From NCBI GenBank assembly GCA_011800155.1, contig CM022374.1, positions 1,736,001 to 1,800,000 on the forward strand: a stretch of DNA of 64,000 nucleotides, in the 5' to 3' direction. Origin of the DNA: Flammulina velutipes (taxonomy: Eukaryota > Basidiomycota > Agaricomycetes > Agaricales > Physalacriaceae). This document shows, piece after piece, positions 11,517 to 22,065 of the stretch. Numbering within the stretch: position 1 is the stretch's first letter; each line of letters begins with the position of its first letter. The notes below the pieces were generated by a model. That model saw nothing but the letters and a program-made list of their open reading frames with translations. It was not told where the DNA came from and made no database searches. A program made the translations under genes and the position numbers.

Positions 11517-14500
11517 CTACATGTCCCACTCATCCCACAACCCAGCACTCGATATATTAGGTGTATTAGACGGGTGCGCCGTATTAATCTCAGAGGTCTC
11601 CACCAGCTCCGACAACCTCTCACTCACCCCCCTCTGATCATCCTTCCCGCCTTTCATCGCAATTAAGATCGGGTCATCCGAGTCCGCCGTAGGCCCCGAA
11701 TACAACAACCGTATCGATTGCCCCTCGATGACTTGCATGAGCCTTCCAGTCGCAGCCTGCCTGATCTCGACGAACTCGTCCGAGAATAAGAGAACGTCGG
11801 TACCACGATGAGCAAAGGAGGTCGCGCGCGTTTCCCATTTTATGTACCCTGAGGATCGAACGGGCTTTCCGTGTCGGTCGATGTAATAGCCAATAGCTGT
11901 GAAGCCAAGTCAACAGAGTCCATTTGCCTTCCTGGGTTCGAAGACTCACTATCGCAAACCACAAGTAGCCCATCACCATCAAGACGTACTAGCCCGAGAG
12001 GCATACTCTCCTCGATCTTGCTTTTCAAAGTCGCCATGGGGAGATTGTTTGAAGCCTGGGATAGATCTGGAACCATGTTCGTAGCCGACTTCGCAATACT
12101 ACCCACAATGAGCAATCCCCTCCTGACCTGATGTGCACAGGATACAACTCACTTTGTGGGATCAACAACGACTATCCCGTCTCGCGTGCATATACCGATG
12201 GTTTTCACCATCGTGGTTATATCATAGGCATCTTTAGGGACGTACCCGGGCTGGAGATATGATTAGTAAATTATCCATGTAGAAAAAATCAGACTCACGT
12301 CGCCAAACGGACGAAACGAAGGCGTTTGTCCGGCTTTGTGACCTCGTTTCGGGGCCATGGCTGCTTCGGAAACGTCCATCACCTCGAGAACTTGCAATCC
12401 AAGTGACACCTGGAGCATCTTCTTGTAGGCATAAATGACTAGGATGTTGTCTAAGTATCCAAGAACACGTCACAAATAGAGGCAAACTACGCACTGAGAA
12501 CGCGAGGCCCTACATGGGCATGGCGGAAAAATATAACATTATTCGGATGTCCCGAAATCTTCTCCAATGATGCGTTCAACACCTTGGGTTCGACTTGACC
12601 CAGGCTGACGCGTGCTATGAGATCCAGAGAATACGAAACCAAGGAGTTCTCGTGGTGCACGACAAACTTATTGAAGACTTTGTCTCGATATGTCTGCACT
12701 GCTGCCATAGCGGTTGGATTAGAAAGGCTCAACACCTTCTTAAAGTCTAGATGAGTGTTAAATGAGGGTAGAAAGAACGTCGGTAAGGACTCACCCTCTT
12801 GGCCCCTTGGGGACACGTAGATACCAGAGGTACACCCCACTGCAACATAAGAGCGTCCGCCACTGACTACAACAGGATGTTCAGAAGACGCCACACGAAC
12901 AAGAGATAACGAACCAAATGGCACTGCACAGCTAATCTTGCCCGTTATCAAGTTAGCGGGGCTCAAATTAGTCTTTGCTCCTACTGTCCGTAGGAAGCCA
13001 TCCGATAATATGCGAGGGTCAAAATACTGCGGGTGCGACGTTGAGGTTTATCGTGAACCATACAAGAAGCTAGATGACGAACCATGTTTCCCTCCTGACG
13101 AACTTTATGCACTGTAATAGCGTCAGTCAGCGCAGCATGCCATTTTCGCCTGAGCGATTCGCTGGCAACGAATAGAGTATATCTTCGATTAGCCTTGTTG
13201 GAGGCGTGGTATATGGTGAATGGGTATACGGGAACGTTGTGGTATCGTAGACCGAGAACAGATCCTTCCTTGTCGTACTCTTTACGATATTCAATGGGGG
13301 AATTGAAAGCGCCCAGCCTGAGATATGAAAGAGGGAGAGGCTAAACGGCTCGATGAAAAGGAGATCGAATGAGAGGAGGAGACAGCATACCCGTGACATG
13401 AGATATCGTTTAATCACACCATTCGATTTCGTTTCTTCTCTTGTCATGAGCGCTGGGGATGTTTGTGAGAAAATGATCCCGGAGTGACAGGGTGAGACCA
13501 ACCGAAGTTATCTAGGAGGGCTAGAGTCAAGTCGTTCCAAGTAGTACTACTCGTCGACGAGCGGGTACGTCTTGCGACAGGGCCAGAATACACAAGAGTT
13601 CTGCTATCATCGTATAGGTCCATATCCTAAAGGCAGTATTAGATGGGACAATACAGTTATTGAAGGCGGCATACTATGATTTCGCCCTTTTGGTATACCA
13701 ATCCCTCGCACAGGGCCCAGAATTTGACCTTGCCCTCGGCCGCTTCAATGCCAGGCTGCGTGCTCTTGACAGTGTCCCTCAAGATATCTAGACTGACAGG
13801 CAGGCTTTCCAGGTCTGGATGGTCCGTTGTGTTGTCCGTCAACTTGAGTATCTGCTGCAAGAGCAAGTTTAACCGAGGCAGCCTCGTCACGGGGCGCGAG
13901 AGGAAGGTGATCAAATCACGCTTTCGAATCCGCGAGTCAGATGAAACGGACTGGATGAAGGCTTTGTAGGCAGGATTACGCCGTAACTCTTTGCGATGGT
14001 GAGATTCGGCTATGGGATAATGCTTGATATAGGTCTCGTAGGCCGCGCGAAAGTCAGACTTGAGTGTGGTATCGAGGATGATGTCGGAGATGGTGATGAC
14101 GAAGGGGTGCTGTTCGCGTTGTCGCGCAAAGAGGGCGGCGAGAATACGTTGGTGATGTTGCATAATCTGGTGTAGATTGCCAAAGACTTCAGAGATGAAG
14201 CCCTGAATTAGGTCTTCCCGTAAAATGGGCGGCGAAGAGGTTTGGAGGGGTATTATGAAGACCTTGATAGCATAAATACTTGGAAAAGGCAAAGAGTAGT
14301 CTGCTTACATCGTGAATGGCCTCTAGATCAGCGACGTACTCTCGTTCTGATTTGACCACTTCGAACATGACGGACTGCCTTTGAACTTCCTGCTTGCCTA
14401 GTGCATCCCTTGCCTCTGGCGGAACTAGACGATGCCATTCTTGCTCTGCGTCTGGAAGCTTTCCGGCCTGGAACTGCTCGATGCCTTCCTCTGACTGCAA

Positions 14501-15087
14501 CGATAGTTCTGAGAGGTCGCGCGATATATTATCATCACCATGAGACTAAGAGCGGGTATCAGTAACCGATCCAAGTATTACTTGATCGAACATACATCAG
14601 CTGAGCCTGAGCCGTAGTGATCACTGTCTTCGTGCTGATAGTACGACGAGGCGAGGGATAGGGTGGATGGATCCCTCCCGAGGCGTACGTTATCCGTGCC
14701 CAAGTCACTGCGACTGTATCTGTGGCTCATGGTTGGCGACTGAATCGGCTGGAGAGACGCTCTTTGCGACGAAGAACGATAGATCTGTGGTTCTGGAAAG
14801 GCCATTGGCGTATAGCCCGGCGTTGGGGCCACAGTGCTCGCACGACTTGGGCTTGGTGAGCGCGGCAGGATGTTGACCATTGAATGTGCCCTTTGCCGAT
14901 CTGAAGGCGAGAATCCTGTCTGAGGAAACTGTATTCCATCCCATGGATTTGCCAATCGTTGGTCATCGCGTTGCTGCGGCGCAGGAGTTAGTTCAAAGTT
15001 GTATGGTGTATAGGCGGATGGGCTTGGATTTATAGGTTGTTGTGCGCCAGGAGGTATCGCTACGCGTGGCCGGGTGCGCTGGTACAT
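11517..15087 (-). CDS. ROM1: Rho1 guanine nucleotide exchange factor (DH-PH-CNH)
   Basis: Activates the Rho1 GTPase that drives cell wall synthesis and actin organisation. A long Ser/Pro/Tyr-rich N-terminal region is followed by the DH domain, which starts at MFEVVKSEREYVADLEAIHD and includes PVTRLPRLNLLLQQILK. A PH region lies at about 13.1-13.7 kb. The C-terminal citron homology domain shows GSLSLVRVASS, GCTSGIYVSPRG, DNILVIYAYKK and DLASQL/LLAIT. It ends with RATSFAHRGTDVLLFSDEFVEI and the tail WDEWDM. This domain order is that of yeast Rom1/Rom2. The start is uncertain: the open frame continues upstream of the MYQRTRPRV ATG at 15087 to a possible MSSSSQSPR ATG near 15260, whose following residues are hydrophobic and look untranslated. 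Confidence 0.92.
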
Positions 15088-16053
15088 GGTAGGAGGAAAA
15101 GAAAGAAAGCAAATAATAAACAGTGACGATAGTGGAAAGGCAACCGGGTAAACCAAACAACACGTAAACAACGCGCCTCTTGCTTTCTTCCCACCACTAC
15201 TGGCAGAACGAGATGGTCGTCGAGGGCCAGAAGGCCTGGGCGACTGCGACGACGACGACATGGCACCCGCAGACGAACCAACAAATGAACAACATACATG
15301 CAGTGCGACTAGCATAGCAATAATGTGCTGGATATATGAATATAAACTATCAGACAACTTGGCTTGACTAGACAAATCAATCCTTTTCAAAATCCTCATC
15401 ATTGACTGTGTTCGATGGAATGGCTTCAAACGGCCGTCCCATCTTTGGCTTTCCTCGACTCGCGCCCTTTTCCTGGGTGACATGTAAAGACAATACTCGA
15501 GACAAAGGTGCATCCCGTGAAATGGTACGGTCATGTTAGCGATAGCCAGTATCGCTGAGTTGACGTGCCCTTAGGCATCGATGGTGACCAGAACAACCCT
15601 AAAGCATCATTCCAAGCAGCGCAAGGTCTGGATAAAGACCGCTGCCGCGTCGCAAAGGACCTACACCTCAAAGGCATAGTCAACTTGTGATTGATATAAT
15701 AACATTGTCTGTTTCGTCTCACTGGCACTAGTGACTACATACCCAACGTCTCCTGCTCCTGCAGATCAACTAACTGCCCATTGTTCCTTCTGGATGTACT
15801 CCAAATTGTTCCTAGCCTCGCCGTTGAAAATGACGAAGGTGTTGTCGCACTGGTATGCTTACACCTGAGTTAGCAATCGACCAAGCTATCGTGTTCTGTA
15901 GCAAGTCAAGTATAGGAGTTTTGTTGCAATTAATGAACGTTGTCGGGATTGCAAGTGGGGACATGGCGTCCCACCAAGGAAATAACTTCCCACGGTAGGC
16001 TGGTATTTACATCGCACGCCTTTTGCGTCCGTGGACCACGACGACCACCAGCG
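15088..16053. other. Intergenic with a gene relic
   Basis: This separates the divergent Rho GEF and ubiquitin-like genes. Apart from the relic listed at 15377-15472 I see no gene. Open frames on the minus strand here (15531-15728 and 15886-16269) have no recognisable content, and the latter is antisense to exon 1 of the next gene. Confidence 0.5.
15377..15472 (-). pseudogene. Relic of the C-terminal exon of a small membrane protein gene
   Basis: Read on the minus strand after a possible splice acceptor at 15473, this encodes KPKMGRPFEAIPSNTVNDED followed by FEKD and a stop. It parallels the end of the membrane protein gene at 18.2 kb, VPFLGSRFPSNSLHDDEDDE followed by KDSFV and a stop. The DNA flanking both stops also matches (GACTAGACAAA, TCCTTTTCA, TCGATGGAA). 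No upstream exons with membrane segments could be found before the next gene, so I read this as the tail of a deleted paralogue. It could instead be a last exon whose other exons I failed to recognise. Confidence 0.5.
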
Positions 16054-17838
16054 ATGCCAAAAATCCGCAATGAACACTCCAAATCTGGCTCGAGCTCGAC
16101 GCCACAACGCGATAACAAGTTCGTCGTCGTGACTGATGGAAAGAAACGCGTCCTTCTCACAAGAGGCATGCTCACAACAACCTACGATGTAAGCCTTCTC
16201 CTGCTCGTATAGACGCGTCGTTTGCTCAGTCGTCTCACACAGGATGCGCTGGATATCATGGCATCGCACTTTGCCCCCCTCTCGCGCGACAAAATAGTCG
16301 TGCAGACCGACAAACTCGAAGCATGCGAAGGGGAGTTTGTCGACATACCACGAGAAAGCTGGAAGGATGTGCTACCTCATTTGCTATCCGTCAAGCTCGT
16401 GGAAGGGGACGTGATAATACCCCGAGCAGGTACGCGTATTCTTTTCTATCTTATCCTCCATACCTCACACGCGTTCGGGATAGGTCTACCAACTCCCTCG
16501 CCTTCCCAACCCGAATCACCCAAACTATCGATAACTATCGAGGATGCTGCGCGTCGACAACGCGTCGACTTGGAAATAAAATCAGCCCAAACACACATAT
16601 CCAGCCTCGTCGCTGCCTACTGCAGGCATATAAAGTCGGACAACGCGTCGACTGCCCTATACCATGGCTCAAATCTCCTCCCTCCAGAAAAAACTATCGC
16701 GTCTCTCTCTCTTGAACACGGCGTCATCCTCACAGCGAAATCCACCACGTCCCCAATTACTCCCGCGAAACCCAAATTCTCCATCTTCATTTTGTACGAC
16801 GAAGAAACGTATGGCTTTATGGTGTCTCCCACTACACGCATAAACGCCGTGATAACCTCCTTCCTCACCAACTTCTACAAGGGCGACCAGTGCTCCCCTC
16901 CCAGGTTCATTATTGAAGGCGCTGCCTTCTCCATGAGCGATGTAAGCACGGTCAGGGACTACGGTCTTCAACAAGGAGATATCATCAAGGCGGCTGAGCC
17001 GCAGATAGGCGGAAAGCCGGTCATATATCTCTTTGCACCCACCTCCATAAACGCGTCCGTGAGGCTGTCTCTGGTCAAGGAATGGTCCTTCTCCGCAATC
17101 TATCCCATCGTTCCCGTCAAAACGTACCCACCTATCGGCCAAACCCTCGAATGGCATGTTACCACACATCCCAACGGGACGCTTACGGAACATACAACTG
17201 GCCTCACCACTAGCTACTTGTATTGGGAAGCCCAGTAAGCCTTGCCATGATCCCCAGTCGCGTCGTCCGAACTGACCTATCCCTCAGAACACATTCGGGA
17301 CGCCATCCTCCTTCTCCACCCGCGTCACCCTCGCCCCTCCCAACTTTCAATCCCGTGTATAGCACGCTCACAGATGCCGATTCTGTCGTCCTCCCCACCT
17401 CCGAGCTGACGCCTTACCTCGACGCTGCTCTTAACGCGTTAACTCTACATGTGGAAGCAAGAACGTCATTCATAACGTTTGTCTCTTTCTTCCTCCTCGT
17501 CAACGCCCTGAGCTGACCCTCCCTCGCCCAGATACTGGCTCCCTGCCATCCTCAAGCATGAATACGTCGCTCTGCGCTTCCTTCCTCAAGTAGCATACGA
17601 GAAAGCCGCACCGATGGAGGTCTCTCCCACTCCGGATATCATTACACGAGTGTTCATGCTCTGGAAGGGCATTCAGGCCGACGAGCTTCGAGCAGGCCGA
17701 TGGGCAGACGCAGTCAAGCGTGCGTCTGTGGATGTTGAGAGGTGGAAAGGTATTGTTGGGATACAAGAGGTGCCGAGCATGTTCGACGAGACCAAGTTCA
17801 GAGTCTTGGAATGGGGTGGGATGGAAGTCAAGATCTAA
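16054..17838 (+). CDS. Conserved basidiomycete protein with tandem ubiquitin-like domains
   Basis: Function unknown. Exon 1 (start ATG 16054, MPKIRNEHSKSG) ends at TTTYD. After an intron the protein continues DALDIMASHFAPLSRDKIVV. Two beta-grasp-like regions follow. The first runs from KLSITIEDAARRQRVDLEI to NLLPPEKTIASLSLEHGVIL. The second runs from KFSIFILYDEETYGFMV to STVRDYGLQQGDIIKA. The spacing of the DGxxL-like and GDxI-like turns resembles SUMO or ubiquitin. The C-terminal third is a family-specific domain with VYSTLTDADSVVLP, YWLPAILKHEYVALRF and the terminal VLEWGGMEVKI. Four introns at about 16191, 16431, 17233 and 17480. No GG tail, so it is not a conjugated modifier; a binding or scaffold role is inference. 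Confidence 0.75.
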
Positions 17839-17936
17839 GCGTTGCATCTTCAAATCATTTAAATTATCTCATTAAAGCATATAATGTATCAGGCATTTCA
17901 GTTAAGTACTCGGAATTCATACTTTCTTGGCTCTCC
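17036..17936. repeat. Segmental duplication, source copy
   Basis: The last part of the ubiquitin-like gene plus about 100 bp of 3' flank recurs in the same orientation at about 19159-20035 with high identity. Even intron sequence (GTAAGCCTTGCCATGATCCC) and the flank TTCAAATCATTTAAATTATC are shared. The match stops near TTTCTTGGC on the right and near CACCCACCTCC on the left. Confidence 0.9.
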
Positions 17937-18217
17937 AAAAGAAAAGGCATACTCACCAACTGAATCAAATGAATGCATGGGTATACGTCTCACACGGACA
18001 GAGTCCAATGCTGGACCGTGTGACATTGAACAGTGGCTGATGAGCCGACTGTTGACGCATGGCCAATCCGGGCATCCGAACTGGACTTTCTCGTGCCCAA
18101 GTCTGTGTGGGAACAAGGAGACTAGCTAAGAGTCAGTCAGCAGTCTCCGAAGATAAGGCTGAAAGACATTGCAAAGTCTTGGGTTACGTCGCAGAATAAA
18201 CTTGAATAAGTAAAAGA
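17839..18217. other. Intergenic, convergent genes
   Basis: The first 100 bp belong to the duplicated segment. The rest, up to the stop of the minus-strand membrane protein gene, shows no conserved frame or repeat. Confidence 0.5.
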
Positions 18218-18779
18218 CTAGACAAACGAGTCCTTTTCATCGTCCTCATCATCATGTAGTGAATTCGATGGAAATCTGGAACCCAGAAATGGTACACCGA
18301 GAATCCTCCTGGTGGAACAATCGAGGGAGTATCCGAGCGCCACAAAGCAGAACGGGAAGACTGATAGAGGGTAAGCTGCATATCATAATAGGAACAGAAA
18401 AGAACACACGTCTGTAGTCAATCCAAAACCACCATAGGAACCACACTGATATGGTGTAACATAAGATATGTCCGAAGTTCTCTGCGGTGGCGAATTCACG
18501 GGAGTTCGGACCAGTGAGTTCTTCAAGGCTACCCGTGGGGGCTTTGTAGATGAAGGTTGTAGTTCTAGCGAGAATGAGGAAGGCGATGAGTTGGTACAAG
18601 GAAAAGAGCATCGTGTAGGTGCTACCGGTGATTGCGTACGACATTAGTCCAAGGACGACGCAGATGTTTCCGCCGAGGATATAAGTGCATATAATGTATG
18701 TTGATAGCGTCCTTGGGGTGAGGCATTTGCTCCAAGGGCGATTGTCGGGAGATTGCGATGAGTAGCCGTTCATCGACAT
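18218..18779 (-). CDS. Small multi-pass membrane protein, probably 5'-truncated
   Basis: Function unknown. From the ATG at 18779 the frame reads MSMNGYSSQSPDNRPW. Hydrophobic segments then follow: TLSTYIICTYILGGNICVVL, MLFSLYQLIAFLILARTTTF and ILCYTISVWFLWWFWIDYR. One intron (about 18378-18412) leads to PYPLSVFPFCFVALGYSLDC and the acidic tail DDEDDEKDSFV. The open frame upstream of the ATG is still hydrophobic (GVGLVTLFSTV), and an unrelated RNase H2 fragment begins about 35 bp away. The gene may therefore have lost its 5' part at a rearrangement junction. A relic of a paralogous tail lies at 15.4 kb. Whether this copy is expressed cannot be judged. Confidence 0.55.
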
Positions 18780-18815
18780 GACGGTTGAAAAGAGAGTGAC
18801 CAAGCCTACGCCACC

Positions 18816-19096
18816 ATGTCTGATTCCGACTCTGATTCCAAGTATATTCCCTCTGTCGCCGAAGCCTACTGCTGGCCCGTATATCCTTGGTGTCGACAAA
18901 GTCGGACGCGGTCCTGTTCTTGGAACACTCGTCTATTATTTGCAGGTGAACCCCGACCACAAGACATATCCAGCAGCATGCTCAAGCGACCCGCGTTCAA
19001 CCTCAACGAGCAATCCAAAGCAGCCACAGTTTTCCTCATCCAACAAGTGCTTTCAAAAGACATACAGCTCTACGAGATATACGTCGATGCACTAGT
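18816..19096 (+). pseudogene. Fragment of ribonuclease H2 catalytic subunit gene, broken
   Basis: Intact RNase H2A removes ribonucleotides from DNA. The fragment begins CACC-ATG with MSDSDSDSKYIPS. The frame then shifts to PTAGPYILGVDKVGRGPVLG and LVYYLQ. After an internal gap of several tens of codons it shifts again to DISSSMLKRPAFNLNEQS, KAATVFLIQQVLSKDIQLYE and IYVDALV. Three defects are visible: the metal-binding signature is DKVGRGP where DEAGRGP is expected, so the catalytic Glu is lost; the internal segment is deleted; and the downstream two thirds of the gene are absent. The sequence ends near a junction with the duplicated ubiquitin-like gene copy. The intact parent gene is not in this window. 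Confidence 0.8.
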
Positions 19097-19158
19097 AGGC
19101 TCAACGAAAGACTAACAGATCTATGTATCGCTCTCGTCTCTTTCCCGGAATCAAGATC

Positions 19159-19949
19159 ACCCACCTCCATAAAAGCGTCTGTAAGGCTGTCTTTGGTCAA
19201 GGAATGGTCCTTTTCCGCTATCTACCCCATCGTTCCCGTCAAAACGTACCCGCCCATCGGCCAAACACTCGAATGGCATGTTACCACACATCCCAACGGG
19301 ACGCTTACGGAACATACAACTGGCCTCACCACTAGCTATTTGTATTGGGAAGCCCAGTAAGCCTTGCCATGATCCCCAGTCGCGTCGTCTGAACTGACCT
19401 ATCCCTCAGAACACATTCGGGAATCCTCCTTCTCCACCCGCGTCACCCTCGCCCCTCCCAACTTTCAATCCCGTGTATAGCACTCTCACAGATGCCGACT
19501 CCGTGGTTCTTCCCACTTCCGAGCTGACGCCTTACCTCGACGCTGCTGTCAACTCTGCATGTGGAAGCAAGAACGTCGTTTATAACGTTTGTCTCTTTCT
19601 TCCTCCTCGTCAACGCCTTGAGCTGACCCTCCCTCGCCCAGATACTGGCTCCCTGCCATCCTCAAGCATGAATACGTCGCTCTGCGCTTCCTTCCCTCAA
19701 GTAGCATACGAGAAGACTGCACCGATGGAGGTTTCTCCCACTCTGGATATCATCACACGGGTGTTTATGCTCTGGAAGGGCATTCAGGCCGACGAGCTTC
19801 GAGCAGGCCGATGGGCCGACGCAGTCAAACGTGCGTCTGTCGATGTTGAGAGGTGGAAATGTATTGTAGGTATACAAGAGGTGCCCAGCATGTTCGACGA
19901 GACCAAGTCTAGAGTCTTGGAATGGGGCGGGATGGAAGTCAAGATCTAG
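19159..19949 (+). pseudogene. Truncated, frameshifted copy of the ubiquitin-like gene
   Basis: This corresponds to the last part of the gene at 16054-17838, starting inside codons for the TSINASVRLSLV region and running to the same terminal GGMEVKI and stop. The 5' two thirds, including both ubiquitin-like domains, are missing. Compared with the intact copy it has a 4-base deletion near 19421 (after ACATTCGGG), an 8-base deletion near 19548, and a 1-base insertion near 19694. The two deletions restore the frame between them, but the insertion breaks it again. The shared introns keep their splice sites. No start codon or promoter of its own is evident, so I call it a pseudogene. Confidence 0.85.
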
Positions 19950-20035
19950 CGTTGCATCTTCAAATCATTTAAATTATCTCATTAGAGCATATAATGTATC
20001 AGGCATTTCAGTCACTCGGAATTCATACTTTCTTG
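19159..20035. repeat. Segmental duplication, derived copy
   Basis: Direct repeat of about 17036-17936. Identity continues through the 3' flank (ATCATTTAAATTATCTCATT) and ends near TTTCTTGGCG. The copies differ by scattered substitutions and short indels, so the event is not brand new. Confidence 0.9.
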
Positions 20036-20177
20036 GCGAAGTGAATGCTTGTGCGTCGTGTGTCCATTGAGCCAAGGTACCCAAAGCAATAAGAATGATC
20101 TGAAGAGCATCGTGTGATTGCCGCCCTAGAAATGAGTCGACTTCCAGGTCTCATCTGCATTTAACAAGAGAAGACTC

Positions 20178-21987
20178 CTAAGATGCCTCGTCATCCAACA
20201 AAAAATCGCCTATCGACTTCTTCATCTCCGCCTCGCCAACATTCCTTGTTCTCCAGACCTCCGAAGAAGTAATTCCGTCTTCGGTTGCCAGTGCGCCGTT
20301 TGGTTCAATTCTTGTTGATTTGGCGGTGTCAAGATCTAGAGCTGTAGAAAGGCCGGATGTAACCCATACGGGGAGTCGCACCGTGGCTTCACCAGAATGG
20401 GTCGCCCCACGACTACTCCTGCTCGTTAAAGTTGTGTGGCATGCGTAGCAAAGATATGGTGTCAGATGGGGCGGGTACGAGGCAGATACGGGTACATCTT
20501 GAGTGGCGGACAGCGAGCGAATAGATGTTCTAGATAGCCAGTCTTCGATACCTTCCTGGATGGGACTAGAAGAATGTCAGCACGGCATAACTGCAAAGGT
20601 GGTGAACAGCGTACCGCTCACAGAACAAACACGAGCGCAGTGAGCCATGCTTGGGTGCAAGCTTACCACACGTCCTCGCAATAGTAGACACCGTGGAAGG
20701 GTAATCCTTCTCTAACCCGACGATAAATTCTGAAGCAGGGGTCATCAGCACGATGTTAAAGAAATCCGAATCCATTACTCACCCTTGGTAAGCGCAGCGA
20801 TATCTTGTACACTTCCAGGGATCCTCTCCTTTTGGATGACCTTCAGTCTGTGCCACCATGCCCACGCAGTACACTCTTTCATGCCAACATCCCTCAATGG
20901 TCGCACCACACGTATCGGTGCCGATAGGCCAGTGGTCGACCATTCTTCATCAGCCTCCTCCCGCAGGACGAATCCGGCGCCTTGCGATATTGACGAAATA
21001 AGAGATATCGACATGGATGTCAAGGATGTCCCCAGCAAGAGATGTGAGCATCCAGTACGGCGTGCAGTGTATAATAACAACAGGCGGACAAGGGTTGGGA
21101 TAGCTCGTGAGATGGCGGTTTGGGTGGGCAAGCTGGAGATGAAAGAGCGCAATGCCGATATGGGCTCCTCGATCGAGGAACTCTGGTTAGAAATGCGGGA
21201 TATTAACAAATCTATCCATGACAATCAGAATTTTTTTCTTGAACAGATCAAAAAGAAATCCACCTTCATGGGATATGTCTATCTTCAGGTCCGAAGAACT
21301 GGGCTTTCCACCCACGAACTGCCACCACGCGTCGTCAAAGGCGTTCTCCAGGCGGACAACAACAAAGTCAAGTGACTCATACGAAGAAACAACACTGCGG
21401 ATATCCTCGGTTCTGTCTCGCATCTAATCCGCGCGTTAACGTGTATTCATAGAGATTTGGTTAGACATATATACCCCAGGGAAAGCACCACTGATATCAA
21501 CGTAGCACACAGTGCCCTTTTGCCAGATCGGGTCGTGGCGCGGATGTTCTTTTCCTCCTGCGTCGGTGTCCCGCGGTGAAAAATAGGTTTGGTGTACAAG
21601 ATCGAGGAGAACGGATGATCCGACGCCGCCTGAAAATCCTAAAAGCACATTGCCGGATGCTTTCAGTGTTCTACGTCGGGAATTCTTTGGTTCGCAGTTG
21701 ACATACGCCTCGACACCGCGGCGGAATTTGTGTGAGATCATCGGGGCAAAACACGACCTGGAGTACACTGAGTGTGATGCGAGGAGACGTGAATTGTGTC
21801 GCACTTGCAATATACAGCATGGCGAACAACGATGTTTCCACTATTTTCCTTGCACTTTACGCAGTCCCTGGATTTGTCGAATTTGGAGCGTTCTGTAGGT
21901 GGTTAGTAGTCGTCGTAGGTATGGCATTCCATCCATACTTTGCATAAGGGCATCGCCTTCAACTGCAGGATTTCCGCAAGACGACAT
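20178..21987 (-). CDS. CTU2: Cytoplasmic tRNA 2-thiolation protein 2
   Basis: CTU2/Ncs2 works with CTU1/Ncs6 and the Urm1 sulfur relay to thiolate U34 of tRNA-Lys, -Glu and -Gln. The N-terminus reads MSSCGNPAVEGDALMQ. After a short intron come the zinc-type motif DCVKCKENSGNIVVRHAVYC and KSCF, then KFRRGVEAYVNC and the PP-loop-like VLLGFSGGVGSSVLLDLVHQ, where CTU2 proteins typically have a degenerate ATP loop. Later exons give VCYVDISGAFP, VVRPLRDVGMKECTAWAWW and ALTKGFIVGLEKDYPSTVS. The C-terminus is SIGDFLLDDEAS. About six introns. The gene ends about 230 bp from the duplicated block and looks intact. Confidence 0.9.
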
Positions 21988-22065
21988 GGTGGAAGGATGA
22001 GAGGAGATAATATTGACTCGGGACATCGATCCGGATTCGGTTTGCAATAAAATAATCGAAATGAT

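Noticed and set aside
15088..15534. Upstream extension of the Rho GEF frame
   Set aside because: The open frame continues but encodes a hydrophobic stretch unlike family N-termini and overlaps the membrane-gene relic; the ATG at 15087 was preferred.
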